From Notospermus geniculatus (Eukaryota; Nemertea; Pilidiophora; Heteronemertea; Lineidae), in NCBI GenBank assembly GCA_002633025.1, contig NMRB01000019.1, positions 457,612-521,611 of the forward strand: DNA of 64,000 bases, given 5' to 3'. The notes beneath the pieces were generated by a model that saw nothing but the letters and a program-made list of their open reading frames with translations, did no database searches and was not told the DNA's origin. Numbering within the stretch: position 1 is the first letter of the stretch; each line of letters starts with the position of its first letter. Position numbers and translations under genes: made by a program. Shown here piece after piece: positions 33,136 to 45,844 of this stretch.

Positions 33136-35095
33136 ACATGTTTTCATTGGTCACAGAATCACTGAGAGACTTAAGATTAAGAAGCCCTAAGTATGGAGGT
33201 ACCTCCGTGCCCTAAGTGAGGCTGATTGTCAGCCCTTATGCTATTAGAGGGTTGAATCCTCTATGTAACCATTGCTTACTCGCATCTGAGTTGCAGTTTT
33301 TATGAAATCCTATCTGAATAGCTCAGCATGAACAACAGCTTCTTATTCTACGTAGGACTTCCTTGACATGAGATGGTATTGTTATTGTTATCGGTGAGCA
33401 GTTTCTTCTACTTGGAGGTCGGTGTTCTTGTATGGCAGCGAGCATGAAAAAACCTGGGAACCTTCTGTGTGCTGGATGGCATGATCGGCAGGAAGTGACA
33501 ATCATTGGTAGATTGTCAGCAGAATTTATTTTATTATACCTTGGACTATGTACATAAACATTCACACAGATAGGATTCCCATACCTTGCTGATTTTTCCG
33601 AATCAGTAAGAAGTATGAATGGTGGTAATAAGTGGTAATAAGAAGGTTAACGGTTTGATTTTTGTTGACAGAGTACTGGTGTACAATTCATGCTATTATA
33701 CGTTTACTTGCATAAAGATTCTCGTGCCAGATAGGACTCCCATATCTTGCGGATTTTTTTAGCCTAATGGTGATATTATTCATACACCCAGAATATGTGA
33801 AAGAACAGACATTCCTTTAGATTCAGTGTGAAGGAGTCGCGTTTTCTAAAAAGATGTGATTAAAAAACACATTCTGAAGCTTCGGAGTCACGTTCAAGTT
33901 TCTTAGTTAAAGGTCTAAACATTTATTGCTTGAGAACTTTAATATGAGTTGGGTATAAGTGTTCTGTTTGCTTAAACTTTTGATAACATGAGGTGACATT
34001 AGTAGAAAGATTCACGAAATTGAAAAAAATGTGTGAGAAATTATCATCTGAAGTTGATGAAAGAGTTCTGCATTAGGAAACAGTTCAAAGAAACTTAAGA
34101 CTTCTGCTGTGTTTTGTCAGAGCTGCTAATTCAAGACATTTTAATGAAGAAAGCCTTCAATAGAATATTAATTTTGCCTCTAAAATGTCAACTGGAGGGC
34201 ATAGAATGAATATTTGCTCTGCGGTGAATGATTTTGGGATTTTAATGATGAACGTTGTTAAGGACTCGATGTCTCTTAGGAGAGAAGAATCTTGAAATGG
34301 ATGAGATGAGAAACAAGAAGAATGGTGATCATGGTGATGGGAGGATTGAAAATGAAGTTATTTGATTTTGGAATATGTGGAACTATTCATCTCTCAGGGT
34401 AATAAATAGTCAGACAGTCAGTTGAGATGAGACTTGGACTCGGTGCCTTCATCAGCTATTGAGGGCATGACGTCTCAGAGCCTTTTCGTCTTTGTTTTCC
34501 TCGGTTTATGGAGAATCCAGTACATTTATGTACATTTCCTCTTAGTCTTGCTGGTTTATCTTGGACTCTGTTCACTCAGCAGTCGGCGGAAATGAAGACA
34601 TTATGAATGTTGTGACTTGAATAATGCTTGTTGAGTTCCAGACCATCTGTCAAACGGCACGAGTCAATATTGGAATGTGAGGCAAACAGGGGAACATGCC
34701 ATCCCGACAGTTTTGGATGTGGAGGCACGTCCGTACAACAGCATGTTTTATGGTTGAATGATGGCTTGGTTTCGACTGGCATTGCGGGATAGTAATGATA
34801 GTGGAAATCTTCCACCTGTTCTATTGCCAGTGCGAATGACGATGATCTATGGGAACCACGTGAGGATATCACTAAGCTGCAGATGTATGGCCCTGGGGGA
34901 TTTGGGAAATTATGCATGTTCTCCTATCACCTGCTTCTTCATCAGGTTACAGCAGAATCGTGGAAATATTGCCCTACAATAGGGAATACGAGGCAAATTG
35001 CGGAGCCCAGCACATGAGGTTGTCAAAATATCTGGTCGGTATAAGGAGCGAGCTTAGCTGTTGAGATGATCAAGACCAAGGCACTTCTCAACATC
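33136..35095. other. No recognised gene
   Basis: AT-rich sequence and short frames only. Confidence 0.45.
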
Positions 35096-35250
35096 AGAAT
35101 TTTCTCAGGTGATTTGACTATCAATGGGCAATTCACCACCAGTGTTGCTTTCTCGTAGGACTTACCTCCACTGAGACGAATGACAGTAATGACTGCCTGT
35201 AGTTATCAGCTGAGTTGCCCATGGAGAACCAACTCAGCGGGAGAAACCTC
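35096..35250. mobile_element. Fold-back MITE, dispersed family, copy 2
   Basis: AATTTTCTCAGGTGATTTGA and CAATGGGCAATTCACCACC at left mirror GTTGCCCATGGAGAACC and AACTCAGCGGGAGAAACCTC at right. The inner CTTACCTCCACTGAGACGAA resembles the inner part of the 6961 copy. Confidence 0.6.
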
Positions 35251-35723
35251 TCACATGGAGTGGCTTCTTCAGTCTCTAATGAGGAATTCACATGCCACCA
35301 TGCAGTTTTTGTAGGCCATTGTAGGTTGATTGATTGTTTGTGGAACTAATTTGGATTGTTTGCCATTCTTAGCTCATCATTTAAACCTGTTTGATGTCCA
35401 ACAACCACTGTCAGAGTGATCATATGGATAATGTTACAGGCTACATCTTAGCCAGACATGAAAATGAGAAACTGATCAATATCATCTATGAGCGAGTTGA
35501 GCAGCCACATTTTATAATGCTAATACTTGTGTCTGGGGTGTTTTGCTGCCTTGCCAAGACTATACTTCGTGATGCTAATGCATTTGTCTGAGGTTTTGCG
35601 GGAGTGTGGCTCAGACAGCACTTGATAATGCTAATATTTCTGTCTCAGATGTCTTGGGTGTGTTGCCGAATAGTATCACGGCGTCCTGGAGGAACCCACG
35701 TTAATGTAGGTCAGTTGAGAGAG

Positions 35724-35829
35724 TATCCTGAGGTAATCAGTGGTTCTTTGCGCACGCTCCCTATGTCACATGCTTTTTGTGTGTTGATATAGGGACCGAA
35801 CGCTACGAACCACAGACTACCTCAGGATA
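35724..35829. mobile_element. 106-bp inverted-repeat element
   Basis: TATCCTGAGGTAATCAGTGG at left pairs with CCACAGACTACCTCAGGATA at right, and GCTCCCTAT with ATAGGGACC inside. GAGAGAG occurs at both flanks (about 35717-35723 and 35832-35838), a possible 7-bp target duplication. Confidence 0.6.
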
Positions 35830-36676
35830 ATGAGAGAGACGAGTTGACAGGATTTCGAGGGAGTTGTCTGAGGTCATTTCTGTTGGCCAAACGCAGGAGT
35901 TGTGTTCACTCTTACTTAATGCACTCGTTATTTCACGAAATACATTGTAGCTTGAAAGAATGATGAACAGCATGTAACCTGCAAACTCATCAATACCGTA
36001 CAACTGTGTATAAAAGCAATCATGTAGGACTCGCTGTTTTCCTTGAGCCTGATGAAGTGCCGATTAACAAGATGCCATACCAACATACCATATCAACAAC
36101 GACACCGAGATATTTGAAAACGACGTACCTCAACTATTCTAGACCGATGTAATTCCATTCATTATTTCAACAATGCTAGTTATCCTCCCAAAATTGGTTT
36201 CTGAAAATCCAATAGAATGCACAGCATCCAGACTGCGACTTGAAGACTGGAATTTTCATGAGAATGAAGAAAGACACGAGACGTGCCGTCGGTTTTATGG
36301 CCAACTGGATGAGGAGACCAATCAGTGATGATTTCCTTTGGATATTTTTAGATACTTTACTCTCACTGTGGCGGTAGTCGCATTGAGGGGATTGGGGTAT
36401 AGATCATGTGAAGTAATGATGCAGAAACATTGGGAAATCTTATCTATTGGGTTTGGAGATGCTATTTGGGAAAGGCTGGTTGTCAGTTGGGTTGGGATAT
36501 GTGGGTAATGTTTCGTGGAATCAGCATATCACCTGAAGGTCAGTGGTTTTACTTCAATCAGCAACAGTACCATTCCAAAGTATTCGCTGTGTATGTGAAT
36601 ATTGGATGTGATAACTGTTGGGTCATGATTGGGCACAGAGCTTATTTCATACTTTGAAAGCACTTATCCACATGAA
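35830..36676. other. No recognised feature
   Basis: Nothing beyond short frames. Confidence 0.4.
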
Positions 36677-36801
36677 AGTTTTCTTGAACAAGTTGGCCCT
36701 CACTGGGCAATTCACCGTGTTAGTTTACGTTGAGGAGCATTCTAAAATACGGGCCTACCACGGCTGTATTGTAGTAGAAAGCCAACTTGCACGAAAACCT
36801 T
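36677..36801. mobile_element. Fold-back MITE, dispersed family, copy 3
   Basis: AGTTTTCTTGAACAAGTTGG plus GGGCAATTCACCGTGTTAG at left, mirrored by GAAAGCCAACTTGCACGAAA plus ACC at right. Short version of the family. Confidence 0.65.
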
Positions 36802-37424
36802 GCATACGGAGAGGGTCGGTTTCAGGTCACTGGGTTTATGTCTCGACAGAATCACTTCATTCCCTGGCGTTCCTGAGAAAGACACTATTAATACCATCCT
36901 GCTTGCGATCTTAATAGACACTAATCTCAATTAAAAAGATGTATGTAATGGTTCCAGCCTCCAAACTCTGGGGAATGATACTCCTATTCAATCCATTTCT
37001 CCTTATTTATTATACAGATTAAATTAACGCATTTAATGAGGATATGTACTTATTGTCATGTCATTGAGTATGAATATTCATGAGGACATAAGTGTATTTA
37101 TATTGGGTTTGTAATTGGTTTTATTTCGAGAAGACAGTGCAAAGTAATCAAGTGCTATTTGTACCATTATTTCTTACACTTAATCATAAACGGGAAGTCT
37201 CTTGTTTGGATCTTCTTAGTTGCTGTAGTACATGTATCTCACTCTATAGATCCCTTTCGTTCCTGATCTTGTATAGACAATCTGATTATAATGTGTGGCT
37301 TTGTACTGCGGCAGACTGTCAAGAGTCGCTTCACGTTATTAATCCTGTCTCTCGGGAAGTCAAGGAGCAGCCTCTTCATCACTCACCTGATCCTTTCAGA
37401 CCAGTTGAGAGTATACACTACAGA
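36802..37424. other. No recognised feature
   Basis: Part of a 180-codon frame (37092-37634) crosses here; see rejections. Confidence 0.4.
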
Positions 37425-37500
37425 GTGGCGACTCAACAGGTATCGAGCCCGCAGCCTCACAGACACGAGTTTCCCCCTCTTCCACTGTGCCACCGCGCTT
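37425..37500 (-). repeat. tRNA-derived SINE head
   Basis: The minus strand reads GCGGTGGCACAGTGGAAGAG (A-box) and, 35 bp later, GCGGGCTCGATACCTG (B-box), with the usual spacing of a tRNA-headed SINE. Not pairable as a working tRNA. Confidence 0.6.
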
Positions 37501-38085
37501 CCTCAGCCACAGTCTTCCTGCATCCGGCTGGGTTTGCCAACATGAGATTGCTGTGGATCTCATTCTTGACACACCAGTTCACACCTGCCCAGGAACCTTG
37601 CTCACAAATCCTCTGTAACTTTACAAATGCGTGAATCCTTTGTTGGGTAGAGATCGGAGAATTGGATTCTGTGACCAATAACAATGGAAACAGGAGAGCA
37701 ACCAATAGGATTTGTCGTGGGATCAGCTGAATCTTTTGTTATGAGAGATCGAAACGATAGGATCCCACAACCAGAAAAAGAGAAACGCGAGACTGGACAA
37801 TAGGATTTGCTGTAGGATCAACTGAATGGGATGAAGTATAACCGTGGTTTAAAATGACACTTGTCAGTCCAACAAGGATCTTCGTCTGAAGTGTCCGATA
37901 CAGAGTGTATTCATTTTGACCGAACCCAGTCGAATGATTAGGCACTGAACCAAAATCTATCGGTCGAAGTTGTTAGTGGACAGTGTAGTGGTTTTTTGTG
38001 TCATTTGACATTAATCACGGAGTACTGTCTGTGGAACCAATGATGCCACTCTTATGCTTGGTTTATCATACCAAGACCAGGTCAA
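37501..38085. other. No recognised feature
   Basis: Short frames only. Confidence 0.4.
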
Positions 38086-38350
38086 CCACTCAGTGATGGG
38101 GAGGTAGGCCAAGTTTTCAGAAAGGGTTACACCTCTCAGGCTTGGGGGTAGGCCATGTTCTCAGGAAGGGTTACACCACTCAGTGATGGGGTAGCCTAAG
38201 CCATGTCCTCAGAATGCGTTAAACCACTCAGTGATGGGGTAGGCCATGTTCAGAAAGGCTTACACCACTCGGGATGGGGTAGGCCATATTCTCAGGAAGG
38301 GTTAAAATCACTCAGTTCTGGCGCAAACCATGTTCCCAGACAATCTTCAT
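38086..38350 (+). repeat. Tandem repeat, 41-48 bp units, six copies
   Basis: Units begin CACTCAGTGATGGGGTAGGC and end CAGAAAGGGTTACAC. The number of bases per unit varies and the last two units are diverged. Confidence 0.8.
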
Positions 38351-40904
38351 CACTCTTCCTAAACAAGCAGGCAGCTGTACATTGGCTAATTTCATATCAA
38401 ATGCAAAATATAAACAGAGGCAATATTTGCCAAAGTGATACTTGTTGTACCATGTGTAATATACAGCAGGATAACCGCCTTGAGAGTGGAGTTCCATGCT
38501 TTTCATTTTGTTTTTTTGTTTGGTTAGTATTCATTCGGTGTGTCTGAAGTGATTTAGCGCTCTCTTATTAGTTCTCAGTTCTCCAATAAAGATGACACGT
38601 GTTGTTTTATTACTCCTTTGATGTCTCCCTTTAACCGTTTGTGGCAAGAACAGTTCCAACGCTTTCCAGGCTCAACTTTATTCAGCAGGACCCCAATGAT
38701 TTGTATTCATGTCCTCATGAGATGGCTGGGCTTATACTAAGATCTAACTTGAAGGAGACGACTACAGTGTACTTTCACAAGCCCGGCGTGAAAGGAATCC
38801 AAGTCCCCCTGGAATCAAAGTCCGGTCTTATTGTTCAGCGAGGGATTAAAATATATGGTTAGAGAGACCAGGACCATTCGAATATAACCATACAAAAGCG
38901 GGCTATTGTTTGGCGGATCTGCATTCGTAGGACGCTGTCGGGCTGATTCCTTTCACACCTGAGATGGGAACCATGAAGCAAGAGGAAAACAGGTAGGCCC
39001 AGGCCATTCTTAGGAGCAAGTTGGAGTAGGAGGAAGGGAAACGGAAGGCTTGTTGAGGTCCGAAGCCTAGGAAACCAGAAAAAGTTCATGCTTGACTTAT
39101 TTGTCAAGTTGGAATGCAGTGTGGCCACAGAGCTGACTCGGATGAATTCAATCACCTTCAAGACTTTGTCATTATGCATCCGTTCACAAGACACTCTCCA
39201 ATCATGCTGACATTCTTATGGATCTATTCCTCATGGGAACTTAGGGAATCTCTGAAGCTGAGAAAAAAATGTGTCCCACCCCAAGGCTGTGGATTGCATG
39301 GTCCTCTTCTGCAACAGAAACTGAGATTAAGCCTGAGATAGCTGAGTTTTGGGGCTCTGGCTTATGTGCCGAGCTTTTTTTGACCTCCTTTTATTCATGT
39401 CTGTTCCTGTTACATTCATCATTACCGGTAGGCTACATCCAATATCACATGTCTACATGTATAGAGGTAAACTATAACATGATATCTGATTCGTATCACT
39501 CTATAATTTTAATGTGAAATCGATACTTGATAATATTTCTGATCGATTCAGAAATGCAATTAAAAATTGCCTCATCAGTGCACCAGAATTCCTTCATTTT
39601 TCTGAGTTTGCCGTTCAAATTCCGATATCACATTCTATTGTACACCTTTGAGCAATCGGAAGATCTCAGGTACAGGGTACGTCGACGAGAAGATTGTCTT
39701 ATTGAAAAGCGATGCCTCGAGTGTGAAACGTCATGATTTGCATAGCATGGAATCTGCCAGAACATTGCGTTTAAAAAATATTTAAAAGGCTTCAATAGTT
39801 AATGTAATTCATGCTGGAGATCAATACGAAATTTAAACAACATGATGTTATTAACAGATATCTAAAAGAATGTTGATAGAGTGGGGAATTTTTTTAAAAG
39901 ATCAATTGGAAATTTCCTCACTTTGAAAATGAACAATGACGAATATTGAATGGCTTATTCTTGTGCAAACTCCATACTTAGATTGTGCATGAAATATTCA
40001 TATTTTAGATAGTTATGTGTCATTGCTATGGTAGTCGGTGTTTTAATATGGAGGGAGAAATCTAGGCATTACTGAACCCCCTGATCCAGGCCCCCATGAT
40101 GATGTCTGATCATTGAGCTCTTACAGTAGGAGATGGGTGACGTTCTGCTGTGGACAACACTGGTACAACATTCACAGGTTGTTGCTAGAAATGATGCCTG
40201 TCCCATCCTTTTCACCCACAACCAAATCAGACATCAGTCATGACATAGCACTTGTGATCGACTGGCAGGTGAGAGAACAGGAGATGATGGGATTAACTCA
40301 TTGTTGGGAGGAATTAATGAACATTTGGTCATCTGTCCCTCTGAATCGATACAAGATAATTACCGATGGTAACATGAATCAGGTTTTTCGCGTTTACAGG
40401 ATTCTTGACTTGACAGTGGCCTCAAGGTTGTCTCACGATTAAAGCCAATTTCCTGTTGAGGAACAGATGTGTCTGTTTTGATGTGTCCTTTGGGAAATCA
40501 CTGTTTGTTTGATGGTGACTCTTGTCGATACACGGTCCAAACTCGAATCATCTGGGGTTAGTTTTAAGGCTGCTTGAGGACATCACATGCAGCTTCTCAG
40601 CTTCTCCAGCTGAAGCCNATCATTGTTTCTGACTTTAATATTCTTACGTCCTCCAAACATTAGGCCAAATTGATTTAGGCTATATCTTCACCAATAAAGG
40701 CATAACATTGCCAACGCCAAATTCTCGAATTCTGGTTCCGTTTACTCTGGATCTCTCTGTAAGTTCAGGTAATTGATGAACCTATAATGTCCTCTGACTT
40801 CTCCTCCAGTAGTCCTTGTTTACCATGGTGTAAGATATTTTGGTGTCCTGAAATGTTAGGTCGTACGTGGATTTGGTGTTTACAAGTTGTACTTTCTATC
40901 TACA
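38351..40904. other. No recognised gene; one single N
   Basis: Only short frames; N at 40618 without an evident duplication around it. Confidence 0.45.
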
Positions 40905-41085
40905 TGTACAGTTGAACCTCTCTCTCTCGATGACAGTATTTGAACTGCCTGGTGCTGTCCTTAATTGAGAGGTGTCCTCAGTACAGATGTCAAAATGAAC
41001 AGATCTGGACCTGAACTCGGCTGTCCTTGATAGAGAGGTGTCCCCCTGGCAGAGGTGTTCGTTGAGGGAGGTTCTGTTGTACACT
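40905..41085. mobile_element. Inverted-repeat element, ACCTCTCTNNNNGGACA type
   Basis: TGTACAGTTGAACCTCTCTC at left is mirrored by GAGGGAGGTTCTGTTGTACA at right. Inside, GTGCTGTCCTTAATTGAGAG and GGCTGTCCTTGATAGAGAGG are two related direct units (about 40952 and 41022). It looks like a MITE with internal sub-repeats; superfamily unknown. Confidence 0.6.
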
Positions 41086-41539
41086 GTATGTCTATACAAA
41101 AGTGTCCAAGCACAAGTCTGATTGATTAGACAGTGACATTCTGTGGCTTCCCCCTCCAGCCTGAGCTCAGATTGTTTACCTTGGTGTATGGTTCATCAGG
41201 TGGACAAACAACACAGGGGAGATTGTTATTACATCTTCTCTTGGGGGAATGAGAGAAGGATGATTGGAACGTGATCAGATGGAACCAGACCTGATAAATG
41301 CTATAGGCTGAGTACTAAAGCATTCATAACTGGTTTGTCCAGGAAGTTGATACTCGAAGCCATAACGTCTGCAAACATTGATTGCTTACCAGTAACTTAT
41401 CTGAGAAGTTCTTTACCAACTTTACGTGCTCTTCAAGTGTCCATGTGTCCCCAAGACAGTCAGATGATTCCAACTCTCAATCTGCCCTCATTACTCAAGC
41501 TAGCTTAGACTTATCTTTAGGTGCCGCTTCACAGGAGGG
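41086..41539. other. No recognised feature
   Basis: Short frames only. Confidence 0.4.
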
Positions 41540-41632
41540 TATTCTTGCATGAGTTGGTTCCCTGTTATAGAAAACCAGACACCAACAATGGAGAATTGCC
41601 CATTGAGAACAACTCGCACAAGAAAACTTGAA
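41540..41632. mobile_element. Fold-back MITE, dispersed family, copy 4
   Basis: TATTCTTGCATGAGTTGGTT at left is mirrored by GAACAACTCGCACAAGAAAA at right. CAACAATGGAGAATTGCCCA is the reversed form of the family's GGGCAATTCACCATTGTTGG core. Confidence 0.6.
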
Positions 41633-42210
41633 CGTAACACAGCTTCTTTAGGCCATCCCTGACTCCGCGATCCTGTATGTACTGGCTGCACCGTTAACAC
41701 CCTCATGAGTGTATCCAAAGTAGTGATGTAAAGCCTCGTGGACAGAGAGGTGTCTTTTCTTAGCTTCCACTAAACTGCTGCTGTTTCCATTGATGCTGTC
41801 GCCAAAGTTCTTTCATCGAGTCTGTAACCTTCGTAAGCTCTGAGTTGTCATGTTCCTGAGTGTGAAGTGTCCACCAGATCATAAACGACACAAGAAAAGT
41901 GAACGCTCATGTAACCTTGAACCCCAACGCTGTCTACCTGATCATCGTTCTCTGATATCTCTGGGCAAGGTGGACAAATATTGGGTAAATGACCAAATAT
42001 CGTGTAATTACAAAACCTTCAGGGTCAAAAAGCTGATAGATATAGGATCCAGGTGAATCAAGAGGAGTGATGGCTTCAGGAGAGATGTCAATACTAATAC
42101 CGATGAGCTTCTGAGAGAACGGTCAGTTGTTTATTGGTAAATAACAGTGCGGTTACCAACAGAGGATTCTAGGTTACTGGGTTACCAACAGAGGATTCTG
42201 AAGGCACTGC

Positions 42211-42320
42211 CACGAAAGAGTTGGCTGTCTATGGGTAAATCAAAGAAAGTATGAGCAGTTGTTTGTGTCATTGGTCTCAGCGCAAGTCGTAAGGAAACTA
42301 TCAACTGCCAACTCTCATCG
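42211..42320. mobile_element. Fold-back MITE, dispersed family, copy 5
   Basis: CACGAAAGAGTTGGCTGTCT at left and CTGCCAACTCTCATCG at right are inverted. The inner CAGTTGTTTGTGTCATTGGT and AAGTCGTAAGGAAAC match the 6961 copy. Confidence 0.6.
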
Positions 42321-43126
42321 CCTGGTTGGGGCAGTGTGCTGCTACCACTTCGGGTCAACCCTAAACAGTATTTGTGACGAAAATGGAATCTTTGTCGTTG
42401 TTAGATCTCATGGATGCAAATAGATGCTACCCATGTACAATGCATTCTGTATCTTCAGTTCAATTCACAGTGATGTGATGCTGGATGGTCCTTGGGGAAT
42501 CGTGTGTTTCACCTCGTCTTCAGTTGATGGTGGTCTAGTGACAGTATGAACCTTGTTACAATGTTATCAGATTCCGGAGCCATATTTAGTAAGGATGATG
42601 TAGCCAGTGTCTGAGGAAGCATTTCATTATACATGGCAATGAGGCCCTTTGAGGGAGCCAATCAGACAGTTTATGAATAATAGATTCCTGTTGACATGGT
42701 CCTTTGGGGGTCGTGCATAATTAGGAATGTTGATGTGAAGAAGGAGACTTCTCTGTCGTGTCTGGAGGATACGGTGACTGACAATTCTCCTGGTTGGCTG
42801 GCTTTCCCTAATACATGTAATGATGGAGAATAGTGAACATTAATTTTATCTTATCTTTACCTAAACTGATATTGGAACCAATTTCTGCAATCTTACAGAA
42901 ACCCTGTCACACACATGTTGGCATTCATTGGAAACAACTCATTGAGAGCTTTCCAATGAATAGCTATCTGTGATAGGTTTCATATGTGATGCAAGCATTT
43001 GTGCATTTTTTTTCATTCCTGAAAAAATTGGCCTTGGCAGTGAAAGGGCCAAGTGTTTCCCACTATGGCTTTGTGTAGGCCTACAGCAGTGGACCAGTGT
43101 GTCCTCAGGAGGAAATGGTTAATAGT
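42321..43126. other. No recognised feature
   Basis: Short frames only. Confidence 0.4.
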
Positions 43127-43240
43127 GAGCTTCTGCAAACGCCCGGTTAGGCTCTACGGCGACGTTTATCTATTGTGTGAGTGCACCCAAACAATAGATA
43201 AACGTAGTCGTATGGCCTAACCGGGCACTTGCAGAAGCTC
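43127..43240. mobile_element. 114-bp hairpin MITE
   Basis: The arms GAGCTTCTGCAAACGCCCGG, TTAGGC and ACGTTTATCTATTGT are mirrored by ACAATAGATAAACGT, GCCTAACCGGGC and GCAGAAGCTC. The loop is about 15 bp. TAATA stands 2-3 bp outside each end, a possible 5-bp target duplication. No coding content. Confidence 0.75.
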
Positions 43241-44853
43241 TCTAATATCTAAGCAAAACACGACGTTCAATCTTTTGGATGAAAAATGCCATCACCGGTA
43301 AGTATGTCCCATATGAAACATCAATCCATCAACAGCATGTTTTTGTCACATCTATCTATTCAACAACAATGATCTTCAAAGAATTTTATAGGTATTCTAA
43401 ACTTTGAATCCTGATACATATGGAATAAACTAAGACTATAGGTAAATGTGGATTAGCTTTGATAATACTTCATAACCTTCCTGGTATGTTTGTGCCGAAG
43501 ATGATTAGGACTTTTTTCTGTGACGTATGATTCATAAGCTTTGCTTCCCCCGTGATACGCTTCAAGTAGGGTATTCTCAAAGTGAGCCGATATGATATAA
43601 TGAACGTTACAAGTTCTACCCACGAGTGGAGTCGTCCATCCCTGTCTTGTAAATGCGAAGCAAGAAGAGTACATCCTGCATTTCTTTCAGCTTGCTAAAA
43701 ATAAACGCTTCATCCCCGGTGTTTTAGAGCGGGCAAACTCTCTTGACCAGACTTGAGCGACGTGACAACGGCCCTCATAACCTGTCCACACATCATAAAC
43801 GGATGTCCTTTCAGGAAATGGCTTGTTCCTCGCCGGGGGGAATGATATCAGAATAGGAAAGGATCACAGGGATTCCTTTGTTATCAAGACGATCAGAAAA
43901 TCTCGGTCCGATGGAATCTAGTCAACCAGCCTCAGGACAAGTTGGGATAACGTGGTTAACTCTGGTTGGTCTCATCTAAGGATGCTTTCTGCCTCTTATC
44001 AGCTTTTTTGTTGTTGTCTGTTTTTGCCTGAAGTGATGCCATATACCTCTCAGCTAGTATTTGCCAAGAGAACCAAAGAATAAGATAAGGAAAAACAAAC
44101 CTTTGTTACTCTCAGCAGATAAGAGGATCGTAAAAATCGAATTGCCATCTCCCACCAAAAGATACGTTTGATGCACAGTCCGTGCACAAAATGAGCAAGA
44201 AAGTGAACCATGAAAGGTACATTGCATAAAGTACACCCCATGTTTAATGCAAATACAATGTATTTCAATATCATTAGATTCCAACCAAGCTGTAAGCAGA
44301 TTATCATTGGGATGTTTTCAGAAGTGAGTGGCGCCAAAAATGGTTTAGTTGCTTCAAGTCTGAAACTGGCGTGTGAAGGACAAACACTATCCCCGCTGCC
44401 ATCGGATGTTTTGGGTAAAACAGAGCGGAACAATCATGTGCTGCCAATAACATTTTACCTCTGACAATGGCTGCCAATTAGAATTTCATTCCAGATTAGA
44501 TCTGCGGCAGCGATCTTTCATCAGATTGTTAACGATGTTCTCATTAAAATCACTTCCATCTTGTTTTTTCCTGTTTGAATTGTTAAAACGGTCTATTCTG
44601 TCAGAGATGGTGAATGCAGTCGTTCTCTAGAGTTTGAATCAGCGTTGGAGTGAGGTTCTTCGATAGGATTTGGTGTTTGATTCTGCTGATGGTTGTCAGA
44701 TTGGAATATCCCCCTCCACTATGCACGAGTTAGGCTGGTTTGTTGTAGCCCACTCAACTTGTCTGACAATCAGGCCACAATAATTCATTTAGCTGAAGGC
44801 GGTATACATTTATGTATCACTTTCTTGATGGGTTTCCCTAAAATGTGACTCAA
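43241..44853. other. No recognised gene
   Basis: The 127-codon minus frame at 44050-44433 has no recognisable features. Confidence 0.4.
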
Positions 44854-45664
44854 TTAGCTGATAGTGCAGGTTATTGTGTTTTAATCTAATCCTGAATCTG
44901 TTGAGCTCCAGAAGAATGCATCCTAGTGTTGCTATCTCAAGTAAATCCTCAGGGGTTACGTGTCAGCATCAACCAAATTACCTTTAAAATATTGTACCGT
45001 TATTGACTCCATAGAATACTTGGTGATTATATACATGTAAAGAGAAGAGGCAACAACTGGAGTCTGCCGAAGGGAATGGCCCCTCTATCACACAAAGAGT
45101 AGTTACAGCTGGGAGGGATTCAAGGGAGTGGCCCCTCTATTACCTAAAGAATGGATACAGCAGGGTGGTGAACCCTCAACCTTAGAGAAGATCAGCCCAG
45201 TACTGCCAAAGGGATTGACCCTCTGTTACATGAAGAATGGATACAGCTGGGAAGTGCACCCTCAGCCTTATAGAAGAGCCATTGCTGCCAAAGCAAGTGA
45301 CCCCTTGATCACATGAAGAATGGTTGCCTCTTATCTGGGAATCGAACCATTTACCTCACACCAAGTGCCAGTGTTTCACTGAGAACGTCTCCCATCTTTT
45401 ATCTGGCGTAGAATCACAGATGACATTGGGTTGAATGTGGCCTAAAATTACCATCAATCATCGTGCTCAATGTGTGATAAACGCCGTCCGACCACTGGGA
45501 GCACCAATTTCAATTTTCATTGGATTTTATTGATTCTCAATAAATATTCTTCTGTGAACCTTCCATTATTACTCTTTGCATATCATCACTGTTTGCACAG
45601 CAGTGTTTTGGAAGATCTGTCGAACTTGAATTCGACTTCAAAATAGGTCAAGGTCAGAGTCTTC
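44854..45664 (+). repeat. Triplicated block, copy A
   Basis: TTAGCTGATAGTGCAGGTTA to GGTCAGAGTCTTC, ending at the N at 45665. It contains internal degenerate tandem units of the type TACAGCTGGGAGGTGAACCC, CCTCAACCTTAGAGAAGA and TGCCAAAGGGATTGGCCC. A reverse B-box (GGGAATCGAACC) near 45340 suggests a SINE head on the minus strand. Confidence 0.85.
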
Positions 45665-45665
45665 N
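45665..45665. other. Single-N contig junction
   Basis: Lies at the end of copy A and directly before a hairpin sequence that begins the next contig. Confidence 0.8.
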
Positions 45666-45825
45666 AATTTACAGAAAGTGCCTGCAGCAGAGTCCCCAGT
45701 ACTTCTGTGTTTTTACAGGGATCTGATGAGGGCAGTTACAGATTTCTGTATTTGTAACTTCACCTGTAAATATACAGAAAGTGCTGGGGACTCTGCTGCA
45801 GGCACTTTTCTGTAATTTTATCGAC
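45666..45825. mobile_element. ~160-bp hairpin MITE at contig edge
   Basis: AATTTACAGAAAGTGCCTGC, AGCAGAGTCCCCAG and ACTTCTGTGTTTTTACAG are mirrored by CTGTAAATATACAGAAAGT, GCTGGGGACTCTGCTGCAGG and CACTTTTCTGTAATTTT. The contig starts in the hairpin arm; strong secondary structure may have broken the assembly. Confidence 0.75.
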
Positions 45826-45844
45826 AAAATTTCTAACAGTGCAG

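Noticed and set aside
33040-33140. LTR retrotransposon primer-binding site
   Set aside because: TGGTAGCAGAGC is present, but I see no LTR end to its left, no polypurine tract or coding region to its right, and the tRNA match is far longer than a primer site.
37092-37634. 180-codon plus frame
   Set aside because: Its second half runs antisense through a tRNA-derived SINE head, and the first half has no recognisable features.
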